A stretch of 38,279 bases of DNA from contig NZ_JABBFV010000028.1 in the NCBI RefSeq assembly GCF_012927105.1, forward strand, positions 1 to 38,279, given 5' to 3'. The notes under the pieces were generated by a model. The model saw nothing but the letters and a program-made list of their open reading frames with translations. It was not told the origin of the DNA and ran no database searches. Each line of letters starts with the position of its first letter. Position 1 is the stretch's first letter. The translations under genes and the position numbers were made by a program. The stretch comes from Sphingobium psychrophilum. GTDB lineage: Bacteria > Pseudomonadota > Alphaproteobacteria > Sphingomonadales > Sphingomonadaceae. Positions 30,811 to 38,278 of this stretch are shown in pieces.

Positions 30811-31172
30811 ACATGACGCCAAGAGGTTGGGAAGGAGCAAAATGCCGGACTACATATGTCGCTTGGCAAACGCATGCCCTGTCGATCCTGCCCTATGTTC
30901 ACGTTGGATGAGGCCGGCCATCCGATGGGCTCGCTGAGCGATAGGATCACCTTGTCATACGCAGAACATGCCCCTGTGCCTGAGGCACGCCTCGGGAAAC
31001 AGGGCTGCATGGCATCAATGCGGTTGCCTTCACAGGCCCGTTGCCCCTCCAGATCGCGCCTGGTGAATATGACCGGCTAAGCTCCCTTGCTTTCGATAGT
31101 GGTAGACAATATTGGTTGCGGGCAAACAAGGGCGGCGCAGAAGATTTGGCCCCTCGTCATGTGGAGGCTTTC
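30811..31172 (+). other. Gap of about 360 bp with short open frames only
   Basis: A good AAGGAG precedes an ATG at 30842, but that frame ends after 31 codons. An overlapping frame (30856-31080, with MPCRSCPMFTLDEAGHPMGS) shows a CxxC but no known family. A third frame from about 31020 runs into the methyltransferase frame, reading …PLQIAPGEYDRLSSLAFDSG. The three frames could be pieces of one frameshifted gene. No function is proposed. No clear terminator or promoter was seen. Confidence 0.25.
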
Positions 31173-32015
31173 TTGATAGCAAAACTGGCGCGGCGGGCTC
31201 TCATTGTGACAGATAGCATTCGTGTGCTGGGCATCTTGGGCGCGGTACGGGCGCATGTCGGCAATTTCGTTGGCAAAAGAGGAACATCTTTCCCGCGATC
31301 ACGTCCGCTCCGGATCAAGGGGTGGATGCGCCCAGTTCATTATCGGATGGGCAGCAGTGACTGGCCCGTCCTTCAGAAGATCTTCATGGAAGAAGATTAT
31401 CATATTCCCTCTCCCGCGCATGCCCGTGCGGTGGACGACCTCTACGCACAATTGCTGGAACGGGGCGTGCGGCCCATAATCGTCGATTGCGGCGCGAACA
31501 TCGGTCTGGCGAGCGTCTGGTACGCCAACCGGTTTCCAGCTGCACGCATCTATGCGATTGAACCTGAGCCCAATAATTTTGCTATTCTTGAGCGTAACTG
31601 CAGCGGCTATGATCAGATCATTCCCTTGCAAGTCGCGATTTCCGACCGGGAAGCCCAGGTCGCACTGACAAATTCCGTCGATGAACCCTGGGCATGGGAA
31701 ACGACGGAAAGCGAAAATGGCGGCATCGCTACCACGACGATCGACAAGCTGTACGGACAGGAAAGCGGTACGGCACCCTTTATCGTCAAGGTCGATATCG
31801 AGGGGTTCGAGGTGGAACTGTTTCGATCCAATGTGGAATGGGTCGATCACACGCCTGTCATTGTGTTCGAAAGCCATGATTCAATGTTCCCGGGGCGCGG
31901 CACCGCGCACGCCATCTTGTCAGTCCTGCTCGCCCATCCCAGGGAATATCTGCAGCGCGGTGAAAACATGTTCGCAATCAGCCGCGCGCTGACCCAAAGC
32001 GGCGTACCACGCTGA
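31173..32015 (+). CDS. FkbM family methyltransferase
   Basis: A ~280-residue SAM-dependent methyltransferase. IIVDCGANIGLASVWYANRF is the SAM-binding motif I, IYAIEPEPNNFAILERNC motif II with the acidic ribose-binding residue, IIPLQVAISDREAQV motif III, and FIVKVDIEGFEVELFRSN the FkbM signature ('lKiDvEG.E..vL.g'). The start is uncertain: no ATG occurs before motif I's helix region until 31325. TTG 31173 has GGAGG five bases upstream and gives a sensible N-terminus (IAKLARRALIV), while the frame is open back to 31041. FkbM enzymes O-methylate sugars or other small molecules. Next to a Wzx-like gene it probably methylates a repeat-unit sugar. Confidence 0.82.
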   Translation: MIAKLARRALIVTDSIRVLGILGAVRAHVGNFVGKRGTSFPRSRPLRIKGWMRPVHYRMGSSDWPVLQKIFMEEDYHIPSPAHARAVDDLYAQLLERGVRPIIVDCGANIGLASVWYANRFPAARIYAIEPEPNNFAILERNCSGYDQIIPLQVAISDREAQVALTNSVDEPWAWETTESENGGIATTTIDKLYGQESGTAPFIVKVDIEGFEVELFRSNVEWVDHTPVIVFESHDSMFPGRGTAHAILSVLLAHPREYLQRGENMFAISRALTQSGVPR

Positions 32016-32037
32016 CTTGGGCTTAAAATTGTCCGCC

Positions 32038-33369
32038 ATGAACGATCAGCGATCCACGATAGTCCGCGGATTTTTGTGGACCACAGGCATCTATGCCAGT
32101 TCCATAGCCGTCAGGTTCCTCACAAGCGTGGCCCTGTCACATCTTCTGGCCCCGGCAATATTGGGCGTCATTGTCATCGCCCAAACCGTTCGCATCGGCG
32201 CTGAGCTGCTAGGCGATCTGGGGTTGGAGCAAAGTGTTATTCGGTCCGCGCACGGAGATGATCCGCGTTTCCTCAATACCGCCTGGACCGTTCAGTTGCT
32301 CCGAGGCGGTGTCATTTCTCTCCTCTGCTTCGCGCTGGCACCGTTTTTTGCGAGCCTTTTTGGGGTCAGTCTAGCGGTTATGGCCACAATCGCCGCGGCA
32401 CCGATGCTCAATGCGCTTGCCTCGACGTCGGTGTTCAGCGTTGCACGGCGGTTGGATATCAAGGGCCGCAACCTGTTCGAACTCATTGCCGAAACCTTTG
32501 GCCTGTTGATCAATATCACATTGGCCCTCACAATGCCTACCGTGTGGGCGCCTGTCCTTGGGCTTTTACTTACAGTTGCGGTACGGTCGGCCATCAGCTA
32601 TTGCTTGCCCCACCCGCGACATCATCTTCTGCTGGATAAGGCGTTCATACGCGAGATATTGGGTTTCGGAAAGTGGATAGCATTATCCTCCGCTGCGCTC
32701 TACGCAACGTCTTACAGTGACCGTTTCTATCTAGGCGGGCTGGTGAGTTTGCAGCTGCTGGGCATTTATGGCTTGGCGCGCGCTATCTCCGACCTCCCTG
32801 TTTCGCTGTCCAATCGGCTTGGCTACCTCGTCATCTTTCCTGTCGTTGCAGCTGATCGGGAAACGGTCGGGACAGCGTCACGCGCGCATCTGACCCCAGT
32901 GCGGCGCCAGTTCCTGTCGCTTGCGGCGATCGGCATTGCGACACTCATGGCCTGGTCCGACTGGGTCGTATCCCTGTTTTACGACAGCCGGTATCAGGCG
33001 GCGGGCTGGATGCTGTTCCTGCTGTTGAGCAGCAGCTGGGTGGCCGTCCTGGCAGCATTTAATGAAGCCGTCATACTGGGACGAAGTAAGCCGCAGGCCG
33101 TCAGCATCGCCAATCTTTGCCGAATCCTGTTTCTGATCCTGGGCTTGCCGGTGGGCTTTCACCTATATGGGTTGCCTGGCACTATAATTGCCCTGACCAC
33201 TGCGGAAATAGCGCGCTATAGTGTGTTGCTCATAATCGTGAAGGGGTTGCGGCTGGGATTTATACGCCAGGACGTCGCAATCACCGTCGGCCTTTCAGCG
33301 CTTCTTGCGGGCTGGGTGCTATTGCGCCGTTTTCTGGAACTGGGCTCGCCACTCGATTTCCTCCCATAG
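32038..33369 (+). CDS. Third Wzx-like flippase
   Basis: A 443-residue membrane protein of the MOP/oligosaccharide-flippase family. It opens MNDQRSTIVRGFLWTTGIYA, then ALSHLLAPAILGVIVIAQTV ('l.rlL.P.d.G...l') and LGDLGLEQSVIRS. About 12 hydrophobic segments follow, with the family-like GFGKWIALSSAALYATSYSD and DRFYLGGLVSLQLLGIYGLA in the middle. ATG 32038 is preferred over the frame's 32017 because it removes a non-family lead. It follows the FkbM gene by 22 bp, so the two are likely co-transcribed. Its 3' end overlaps, in antisense, the tail of a recombinase fragment, so its last residues may come from a rearranged junction. Confidence 0.85.
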   Translation: MNDQRSTIVRGFLWTTGIYASSIAVRFLTSVALSHLLAPAILGVIVIAQTVRIGAELLGDLGLEQSVIRSAHGDDPRFLNTAWTVQLLRGGVISLLCFALAPFFASLFGVSLAVMATIAAAPMLNALASTSVFSVARRLDIKGRNLFELIAETFGLLINITLALTMPTVWAPVLGLLLTVAVRSAISYCLPHPRHHLLLDKAFIREILGFGKWIALSSAALYATSYSDRFYLGGLVSLQLLGIYGLARAISDLPVSLSNRLGYLVIFPVVAADRETVGTASRAHLTPVRRQFLSLAAIGIATLMAWSDWVVSLFYDSRYQAAGWMLFLLLSSSWVAVLAAFNEAVILGRSKPQAVSIANLCRILFLILGLPVGFHLYGLPGTIIALTTAEIARYSVLLIIVKGLRLGFIRQDVAITVGLSALLAGWVLLRRFLELGSPLDFLP

Positions 33370-33699
33370 ATGAAGGGCGATGCCTTGGTCGCCAGGGCAT
33401 GTCGGATGTAGCGTACCCGGTTTCGTAAATTCTGGGCGTACCCAAAAAAGCTGCGCGATGGGTTTCATGTTCTCCTTGGTCGGCCGCGCTCTTAGTCTTT
33501 GCGTAACTACCCACGCCCAGGAGGTGCGCTGATCTTGGGTAATCCAGGCCATGGCCAGCGCGCGCGTGATGACCGTCGCCTGCGTCGCGTCCACGAACGC
33601 GACGAAATCGCCGAGACAGCGCTCTTCGCTTTGGTAGCGATAGCCGAACCCGCGCCGCATGCGGACATAGCAGGTCAGCGCCTGACGCAGCGCGCTCAT
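33319..33699 (-). pseudogene. N-terminal remnant of a second tyrosine recombinase
   Basis: The frame begins MSALRQALTCYVRMRRGFGY and goes on with LGDFVAFVDATQATVITRAL and AWITQDQRTSWAW. This is the SAM-like core-binding N-terminus typical of tandem-arranged tyrosine recombinases. After about residue 65 the similarity stops and the frame runs on as chimeric sequence under the flippase gene. Its catalytic domain (R-H-R-Y) is absent, so it is inactive. Its ATG overlaps the intended stop of the upstream recombinase (ATGA), showing that the two were once a coupled array. Confidence 0.65.
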
Positions 33700-34245
33700 T
33701 GCTCACCTCCCAGCCACGACTGGCCGAGGGGTCGGAGGCTGTCGAGATCGACCTTGGCTTAGATTCTGGTCCTATCCTGCTGTTCATGGCGCAGGAGCTG
33801 GCAGATCTCAGTCAGGGTGGCGCCCGATCGTAACAGGTCCGTCGCGAGGCTGTGCCGGAAGATGTGCGAACCACGTCGACCGGGGCCGACGATGCCGGCA
33901 CGCCTCATCGCCGAGCGGGCGACGGTCTGTATGCCGGCCGCCCCTTTGAACCCGGAATATGGCGCAACGGCGAGCAGGAACAGCCGCCGACGGTCAGAAC
34001 GGGGACGACCGTGCTGCAGATAGGCGGCAATCGCGGCGCCGACATCATGCGGCAGTGGCATGGTGGTGATCTTCCGTCCCTTGCCCCGAACGGTGAACTG
34101 ACCCGCGTGCCAATCGATATCATCAAGGCTGAGCCTTGCCACTTCGCACGCGCGCAATCCCAACCGGGCGAGCAGCATCAGGATCGCATAGTCTCTTCGA
34201 CCGGCCGCAGTGTTCCGGTCGCAACCGTCGAGGACGCGCTGGCCC
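33696..34245 (-). pseudogene. Tyrosine recombinase (integrase) catalytic-domain remnant with a TAA in place of the active-site region Tyr
   Basis: The minus-strand frame carries YAILMLLARLGLRACEVARL (first catalytic Arg), FTVRGKGRKITTMPLPHDVG (Lys beta-hairpin), HIFRHSLATDLLRSGATLTE (HxxR) and ICQLLRHEQQDRTRI (second His). At that point a TAA (33759-33761) stands where the family has the nucleophile-bearing 'TRIYAKVD'; after the stop the frame continues AKVDLDSLRPLGQSWLGGEQ to TGA 33696-33698. So one base change (TAT to TAA) seems to have removed the active-site Tyr. The N-terminal half is also missing: a stop lies upstream at about 34246. Confidence 0.75.
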
Positions 34246-34452
34246 CCTTAGTGGGATTTCCGAGACGATACCCTCACCGATACCCGGGGACTTTTTGCTG
34301 GGGAGGTTCGAGTCCCGCAGCGGCAAATACTGCCTGAACACAGTCCGGCTTTGCTGGGGAGTCGGCTCGCACGATTCTGACCGCCCGAACGCATAAATTG
34401 ATCTCGCACGACGACCCGGCCCGTCGCCCATAAGGTACGATGCGATGAGGGG

Positions 34453-34474
34453 TAAGATATGTTTACATATCTTA
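34453..34474. promoter_or_regulatory. Palindromic operator candidate upstream of hipBA
   Basis: TAAGATAT (34453-34460) is exactly complementary to ATATCTTA (34467-34474), spaced by GTTTAC, about 110 bp upstream of the HipB-like start. A second imperfect element follows (CCGCC 34477-34481 and GGCGG 34495-34499), and a half-site TAAGATA occurs again near 34530. HipB proteins repress their own operon through such inverted repeats. Its position and symmetry support that, although the sequence differs from the E. coli TATCC-N8-GGATA box. Confidence 0.55.
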
Positions 34475-34585
34475 TACCGCCTATATGATATGAAGGCGGA
34501 TCAAAGAGATTTGACGGCAACATGCAAATAAGATACGCAAACGTTCCATCGAATCTCAATATGAATCGCATCAGGATCATTAAGC

Positions 34586-34873
34586 GTGACATCGGATCCC
34601 CTCAACGAACTCGGCGACCTTCTGCGGCAGGCGAGATTAACCGCTGGCTTGACGCAGGAGCAGGTTGCCGATCTGGCCGGCCTATCCCGTCCCCGCTATC
34701 GGGATATCGAAACAGGCGCCGCGGCCGCCCGTGTCACCACGCTGATGAATGTCTCCCGCGCGCTCGGGTTGGAGATGATGCTGGTGCCGCAAGCAATGGT
34801 CCCCGCCGTCCGGGCGTTGATGCGTCCGCATGACGACGACGACTTGCCCGCCTTTGTTTCACAACCCGATTGA
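34586..34873 (+). CDS. hipB: HipB-like antitoxin, XRE-family repressor
   Basis: A 95-residue protein from GTG 34586 (AGGA nine bases upstream). It has the helix-turn-helix LGDLLRQARLTAGLTQEQVA then DLAGLSRPRYRDIETG and a short C-terminal extension ending DDDDLPAFVSQPD. HipB antitoxins bind the operator and the HipA kinase. The stop at 34871-34873 lies just before the HipA start at 34885. A palindromic operator candidate lies upstream. This looks intact and paired with a full-length HipA. Confidence 0.88.
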   Translation: MTSDPLNELGDLLRQARLTAGLTQEQVADLAGLSRPRYRDIETGAAAARVTTLMNVSRALGLEMMLVPQAMVPAVRALMRPHDDDDLPAFVSQPD

Positions 34874-34884
34874 AGACGAACGTC

Positions 34885-36141
34885 ATGGCTCAAACTCCTC
34901 ACACACCTCAGGCGATCCAGTCCCTTGACGTGTTCCTGAATGCGCTGAAGGTTGGTGTGATCGTCAGGACGCCGGGCGACTTCAACGCGTTCAGCTTTGA
35001 CGAGGCATATCGGGCGACGGGCGGTTCGCCGATCCTCAGCCTGTCCTTCCGGGCGGCTACCGGGGGTTTGCGCAAGGATCCTAAGCCAGTGAGCGGGGCG
35101 TTGCTGGCTTTCTTTGCGAACCTGCTGCCAGAGGACAAGCTGCGCGAGGCGATGGAAAAGCATCACGCAGGCGCCGTCCGTCCGGGCAATGACTTCGACC
35201 TGCTGGCAGCGCTCGGCGCGGATCTGCCGGGAGCAGTCAGGGTCCTGCCGAGTGACGGCACGAACGTGAAGCCGAAGGCCAGTGCAAAGGGAAAGCCAAA
35301 GGCGCGCTTTTCGCTCGCGGGCGTGCAGATGAAGCTGTCGGTGATGAAGAACACCGGCAAGGGTGGTGGCCTGACCCTTCCGCTCGATGACAGCCAGGGG
35401 CAATATATCGCGAAGTTCCCCTCGACGGCATTTCCCGGCGTGTCCGAAAACGAATTTGCCAATCTCGCCCTGGCGGCAGCGATCGGCATGGATGTGCCCG
35501 AGCGCGAACTGGTCGAGAAGTCCGATTTTGAAGGAATTCCGGAAGATTTCGACACGCTGTCGGAGGGTAAGGTTCTTCTCATCCGGCGCTTCGACCGTGG
35601 GCCACAAGGCGAGAGGATACACATTGAAGACTTTGCCCAGGTCTTTGGCGTCTATCCCTCCCGCAAATATGAAGGGGCTGCCTATCACGACATCGCTGCG
35701 GCCTTAAACACGGTCGTCTCCGCTACCGCCGCGCTCGAATTCGTGCGCCGGCTGGCGCTAGCGGTGATGACGGGAAATGGCGACATGCACCTGAAAAACT
35801 GGTCGCTGATCTATCGAGATGAAGGCAGCACGCCCGCGCTCGCACCGATCTACGACGTGTTGTCGACCATCCCCTACATTCCCTCAGACAGCATGGCGCT
35901 GTCGCTTGGTGGCGAACGGTCGTTCAAGACGCTGTTGGCGTCTCGCTGGAAATCCTTCGCGAACCGCGCGAGACTGCCCGAGCCAGCGGTTCTCCAAGCC
36001 GTGGTAGAGACGGCAGCACTCGTCAACGAGCGTTGGTGGCAGTTGCCAGAACGCGACATCGTGCCTGCGACGGTGCTGGAGCGTATCGACGCGCATGTGA
36101 AAGCGATCACACCGATTTTGAATTCTTGCGCAGAGAAATGA
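34885..36141 (+). CDS. hipA: HipA-like serine/threonine kinase toxin
   Basis: A 418-residue protein of the HipA kinase family. The N-terminal domain (LDVFLNALKVGVIVRTPGDF, then FSFDEAYRATGGSPILSLSF) is the HipA_N fold. FSLAGVQMKLSV is the P-loop-like 'GvQ.K' element, QYIAKFPSTAFPGVSENEFA carries the ATP-lysine and E, and VMTGNGDMHLKNWSLIYRDE has the catalytic Asp300 ('NgD.H.KN'), followed by LAPIYDVLST (metal-binding Asp). E. coli HipA phosphorylates glutamyl-tRNA synthetase. A TTG at 34870, overlapping the hipB stop, is an alternative start. The operon (hipB-hipA) looks intact. Confidence 0.92.
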   Translation: MAQTPHTPQAIQSLDVFLNALKVGVIVRTPGDFNAFSFDEAYRATGGSPILSLSFRAATGGLRKDPKPVSGALLAFFANLLPEDKLREAMEKHHAGAVRPGNDFDLLAALGADLPGAVRVLPSDGTNVKPKASAKGKPKARFSLAGVQMKLSVMKNTGKGGGLTLPLDDSQGQYIAKFPSTAFPGVSENEFANLALAAAIGMDVPERELVEKSDFEGIPEDFDTLSEGKVLLIRRFDRGPQGERIHIEDFAQVFGVYPSRKYEGAAYHDIAAALNTVVSATAALEFVRRLALAVMTGNGDMHLKNWSLIYRDEGSTPALAPIYDVLSTIPYIPSDSMALSLGGERSFKTLLASRWKSFANRARLPEPAVLQAVVETAALVNERWWQLPERDIVPATVLERIDAHVKAITPILNSCAEK

Positions 36142-36189
36142 ATCGTGCCGTTCCGAGGATCAGGCCAGGCGTCAGCCCCACATATGGTC

Positions 36190-36418
36190 TTAATAGCTGC
36201 TCATGGACGATCAACGGCCCCCAATTCACCCGGTCTTGGAAGCCAGGTCTGCAGATCAAACGGCCTGATAATGTCGGCCATTTTATCTTGCCCCACCTCG
36301 TGAACGGCGAGCATTGCGGAGGGTGTGGATTTGACCAGGCTACCTTCCTGGCTAGCGCCAATCCCGTTCGCCGTACCTACACCGCGCTCGCCTCTGGGGC
36401 AGTTATGGGATCTACAGG
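36190..36418. repeat. Diverged direct repeat, copy 1
   Basis: This 229-bp segment aligns with 37215-37440 over its full length. Both begin TTAATAGCTGCT and both end with CTCGCCTCTGGGGC, GTTATGGG and ACAGG; best-conserved stretches are AAACGGCCTGAT, TTATCTTGCCCC and CCGTTCGCCG. Identity looks about 70-75% by eye. Read on the minus strand, its right end encodes VDPITAPEASAV plus stop, the same C-terminus as the VanZ-like gene at 37398. Its left end contains a decayed copy of the IHF-like gene's last codons (…LNSC). It therefore is a remnant of an earlier copy of the IHF/VanZ unit. Confidence 0.75.
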
Positions 36419-36440
36419 GGTGATCCGTCAGGATCATATC

Positions 36441-36653
36441 ATGGCTGGAGCCAGGCAGCTAGCGGAGTTGAATGGCACATCGCTCACCCAGTTTCTATCT
36501 TCGCTGATCGCCGCGGGTACGAGGGAGTTGAGGGCAAATGCAGACATCCGGCTCCGTGCAGAACATGCTAATCGGGCCGCGGCGCTTTCAATCCTCTCGC
36601 AGGTGCCAGATCCGACGCCCCTTGCCGGCGACGCATTGCCTGGGACGCATTGA
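36441..36653 (+). CDS. Small ribbon-helix-helix-like protein, DUF1778-type
   Basis: A 70-residue protein from ATG 36441 with AGGA six to seven bases upstream. The start ARQLAELNGTSLTQFLSSLI and following AAGTRELRANADIRLRAEH resemble the second helix and tail of DUF1778/RHH antitoxin-like proteins ('A..l.g.slt.Fi…A'). The expected N-terminal beta-strand is missing, because the frame joins repeat copy 1 upstream. The rest is helical and ends VPDPTPLAGDALPGTH. It may be a stand-alone short regulator or the remains of a longer one. No toxin gene follows. Confidence 0.45.
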   Translation: MAGARQLAELNGTSLTQFLSSLIAAGTRELRANADIRLRAEHANRAAALSILSQVPDPTPLAGDALPGTH

Positions 36654-36946
36654 AGGAGCGACAGCCTATGTAAAGAAGGAGCGTTTAGTCAACGTACCCT
36701 GTGCATGGCCAATAATCATACATGCCATGCAAGCAATATTTGATCGACCGGTCGATTCAAGACTGGTTGCTTATGGGCAATTGAAAATCTAAATATGAAA
36801 TTTCACTTCTGCACTTGCCCCCTTATCCATCTCATTCAAGCATTCCATCCGCACGAAATCGCCTTGAGGATAGCGGCTGCATTTATTCTCGCTTCCCCAG
36901 TGCCGGTCTCATATGCACAGGACATACCGGCAAGGAGATTTTCGCT
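36654..36946 (+). promoter_or_regulatory. Gap upstream of the IHF/HU-type gene
   Basis: About 290 bp with no convincing gene. A TTGCTT (about 36767) and a TAAATA 17 bp downstream could be a weak promoter for the IHF-like gene. The stretch around 36780-36800 is AT-rich compared with the neighbourhood. Confidence 0.25.
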
Positions 36947-37228
36947 ATGATTCGATCGGAACTTGTGGAAAAATTGTCCGTAGACCACCCCCACCTGTCC
37001 CGTGCGGAGCTTGCCAAGGTCATCGACCTTTTCTTCACCTCGATAACAGAGCAACTGCGAGAGGGCGGCAGGGTAGAATTGCGCGATTTCGGGATATTTT
37101 CCGGTCGGTCAAGAACCGCTAGAATTAGCCGTAATCCTCGTTCAGGCGCACAAGTCCAGGTCACGGCCAAGCGCCTGCCCCATTTCAAATGCGGAAAGGC
37201 TTTGGCGAAGCGCATTAATAGCTGCTGA
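36947..37228 (+). CDS. IHF-beta/HU family nucleoid-associated protein
   Basis: A 93-residue protein from ATG 36947, preceded by AAGGAG with nine bases' spacing. MIRSELVEKLSVDHPHLSRA is IHF-beta-like ('M.rSELi..la…p.l'), LFFTSITEQLREGGRVELRD gives the helical dimerisation part, and FGIFSGRSRTARISRNPRSG carries the DNA-contacting arm with RNPRSG ('R.g.NP.tG'). The tail FKCGKALAKRINSC is as usual but ends in Cys. Chromosomal IHF genes normally lie elsewhere, so this paralogue in a mobile region may serve plasmid replication, recombination or transcriptional silencing. Its last codons fall inside repeat copy 2. Confidence 0.88.
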   Translation: MIRSELVEKLSVDHPHLSRAELAKVIDLFFTSITEQLREGGRVELRDFGIFSGRSRTARISRNPRSGAQVQVTAKRLPHFKCGKALAKRINSC

Positions 37229-37440
37229 TGGACCATCCGCGGCCCTCATCTTACCCGATCTTGCAAGATAGCCAGGCAGAAGAAACGGCCTGATTATATC
37301 GGTTGTCTTATCTTGCCCCCGTGACCGGCGGGCATGGCGGAACACGAAGAATTGAACAGGCTTCCTTCCTGGTACGCGCTAAACCCGTTCGCCGCGCCTA
37401 CACCGCACTCGCCTCTGGGGCGGTTATGGGGTCAACAGGA
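37215..37440. repeat. Diverged direct repeat, copy 2
   Basis: Partner of 36190-36418. It starts inside the final codons of the IHF-like gene (…RINSC) and ends inside the 3' end of the minus-strand VanZ-like gene (…DPITAPEASAV). It therefore represents the intact junction of these two convergent genes and includes the intergenic 37229-37397. The copy at 36190 has lost both gene bodies. Confidence 0.75.
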
Positions 37441-37763
37441 TCGACTCGCCGTCCACCGACGCATCGCAAGGCGATGAACAGGACCGTAGGCCATAGCATG
37501 GTGTTGAGGATGTCAAGGCCCGTATCGTGCCACCGCCAGGAACCATAATATAGCCGATTCAGGATTTCGTTGCCGGCCTCAAAGACACCAACCGCCGCGA
37601 GCGGCACCGGCGTATCAAGGCGTTTTCCCGATAGGACCCGCACGCATATCATGACCAACAACCCTGCATGCACATGGAGCATGTCATCGGACAGACCGGT
37701 GGCATCGCGGATCGCATTGATCAATTCTGTATAGCGAGCCGGCACGTTCATATCGCCGACCAT
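37398..37763 (-). CDS. VanZ-like small membrane protein
   Basis: A 121-residue protein (ATG 37763, or ATG 37751 giving MNVPARYTEL). It contains MLHVHAGLLVMICVRVLSGK, VPLAAVGVFEAGNEILNRLY, then YGSWRWHDTGLDILNTMLWP and TVLFIALRC. The 'E..ne..d…g.w.w.Dt..Di.nt..wP' layout with two or three hydrophobic segments is VanZ-like. VanZ-type proteins are inner-membrane proteins of unclear biochemical role; some confer glycopeptide resistance. The 3' end converges on the IHF-like gene and is duplicated in repeat copy 1. No other envelope gene is adjacent. Confidence 0.55.
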   Translation of the reverse strand: MVGDMNVPARYTELINAIRDATGLSDDMLHVHAGLLVMICVRVLSGKRLDTPVPLAAVGVFEAGNEILNRLYYGSWRWHDTGLDILNTMLWPTVLFIALRCVGGRRVDPVDPITAPEASAV

Positions 37764-38179
37764 ATCGGATGTGCGAGGGGTTGGCGATGCTTGTTCGCGC
37801 TTGCAACATTAATCCCGGTGCGCCCTGAGGGAACAGAAAAACCAGCTGAGCGCACCGGAACCGCAGAGGCACCCTTTAGGCACCACGCCAACTCTTTCCG
37901 CCGTCGCGGTTCGAGTCGCGCATTCGATAGCAGAGTGACCGCAAGCGCCAAGTCCGCTGCTGCCATTTGAAAGTTTGACCATTTATGGACGAGCTCTTTT
38001 AAAGAACTTGAAAACAGAAAATAGCGACGGAACGGGGCGGATTTTCGCTATTGCCAGCCACAGACGCCGCGATCGGAAGCCTGCTGCTGCTACGATGCGG
38101 GCCAGGCGGCGCGATCAAGGATAGCTCTGCCACGACATCACAGGGTTCATGGTCTTAGCTCGACTTTGTACGTTTTTGG
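37764..38179. other. Gap of about 415 bp without a convincing gene
   Basis: Only short frames are present. A minus-strand 72-codon frame (37748-37966) and a plus-strand frame overlap the VanZ-like gene and show no family. A T-loop-like GGTTCGAGTC lies at about 37909 but no tRNA fold surrounds it. No clear terminator was seen. Confidence 0.3.
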
Positions 38180-38278
38180 TCAGGTCCAAGTCCAGAAGAT
38201 GCTGTTTTCAGCGATGTGGTCGAGGGCCTGATCGAGTGGCAAGACGCATCCGCCCATATCGTCAATATCTTCCCATTT
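38180..38278 (-). CDS. C-terminal end of an unidentified protein, cut by the window edge
   Basis: The minus frame is open from the right edge of the window to a TGA at 38180-38182 and gives 32 residues (WEDIDDMGGCVLPLDQALDH, then IAENSIFWTWT). No family is recognised. It is acidic in its visible part and has no membrane segment. The start lies outside the window, so length and function cannot be judged. Confidence 0.35.
   Translation of the reverse strand, partial: KWEDIDDMGGCVLPLDQALDHIAENSIFWTWT

Noticed and set aside
34290..34330. T-loop-like GGTTCGAGTCC suggesting a tRNA 3' end
   Set aside because: The flanking bases do not form the T stem and no D or anticodon arm lies upstream; possibly a fossil attachment site, but not supported.
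37905..37925. Second T-loop-like GGTTCGAGTC
   Set aside because: No acceptor stem, anticodon arm or CCA context could be found around it.
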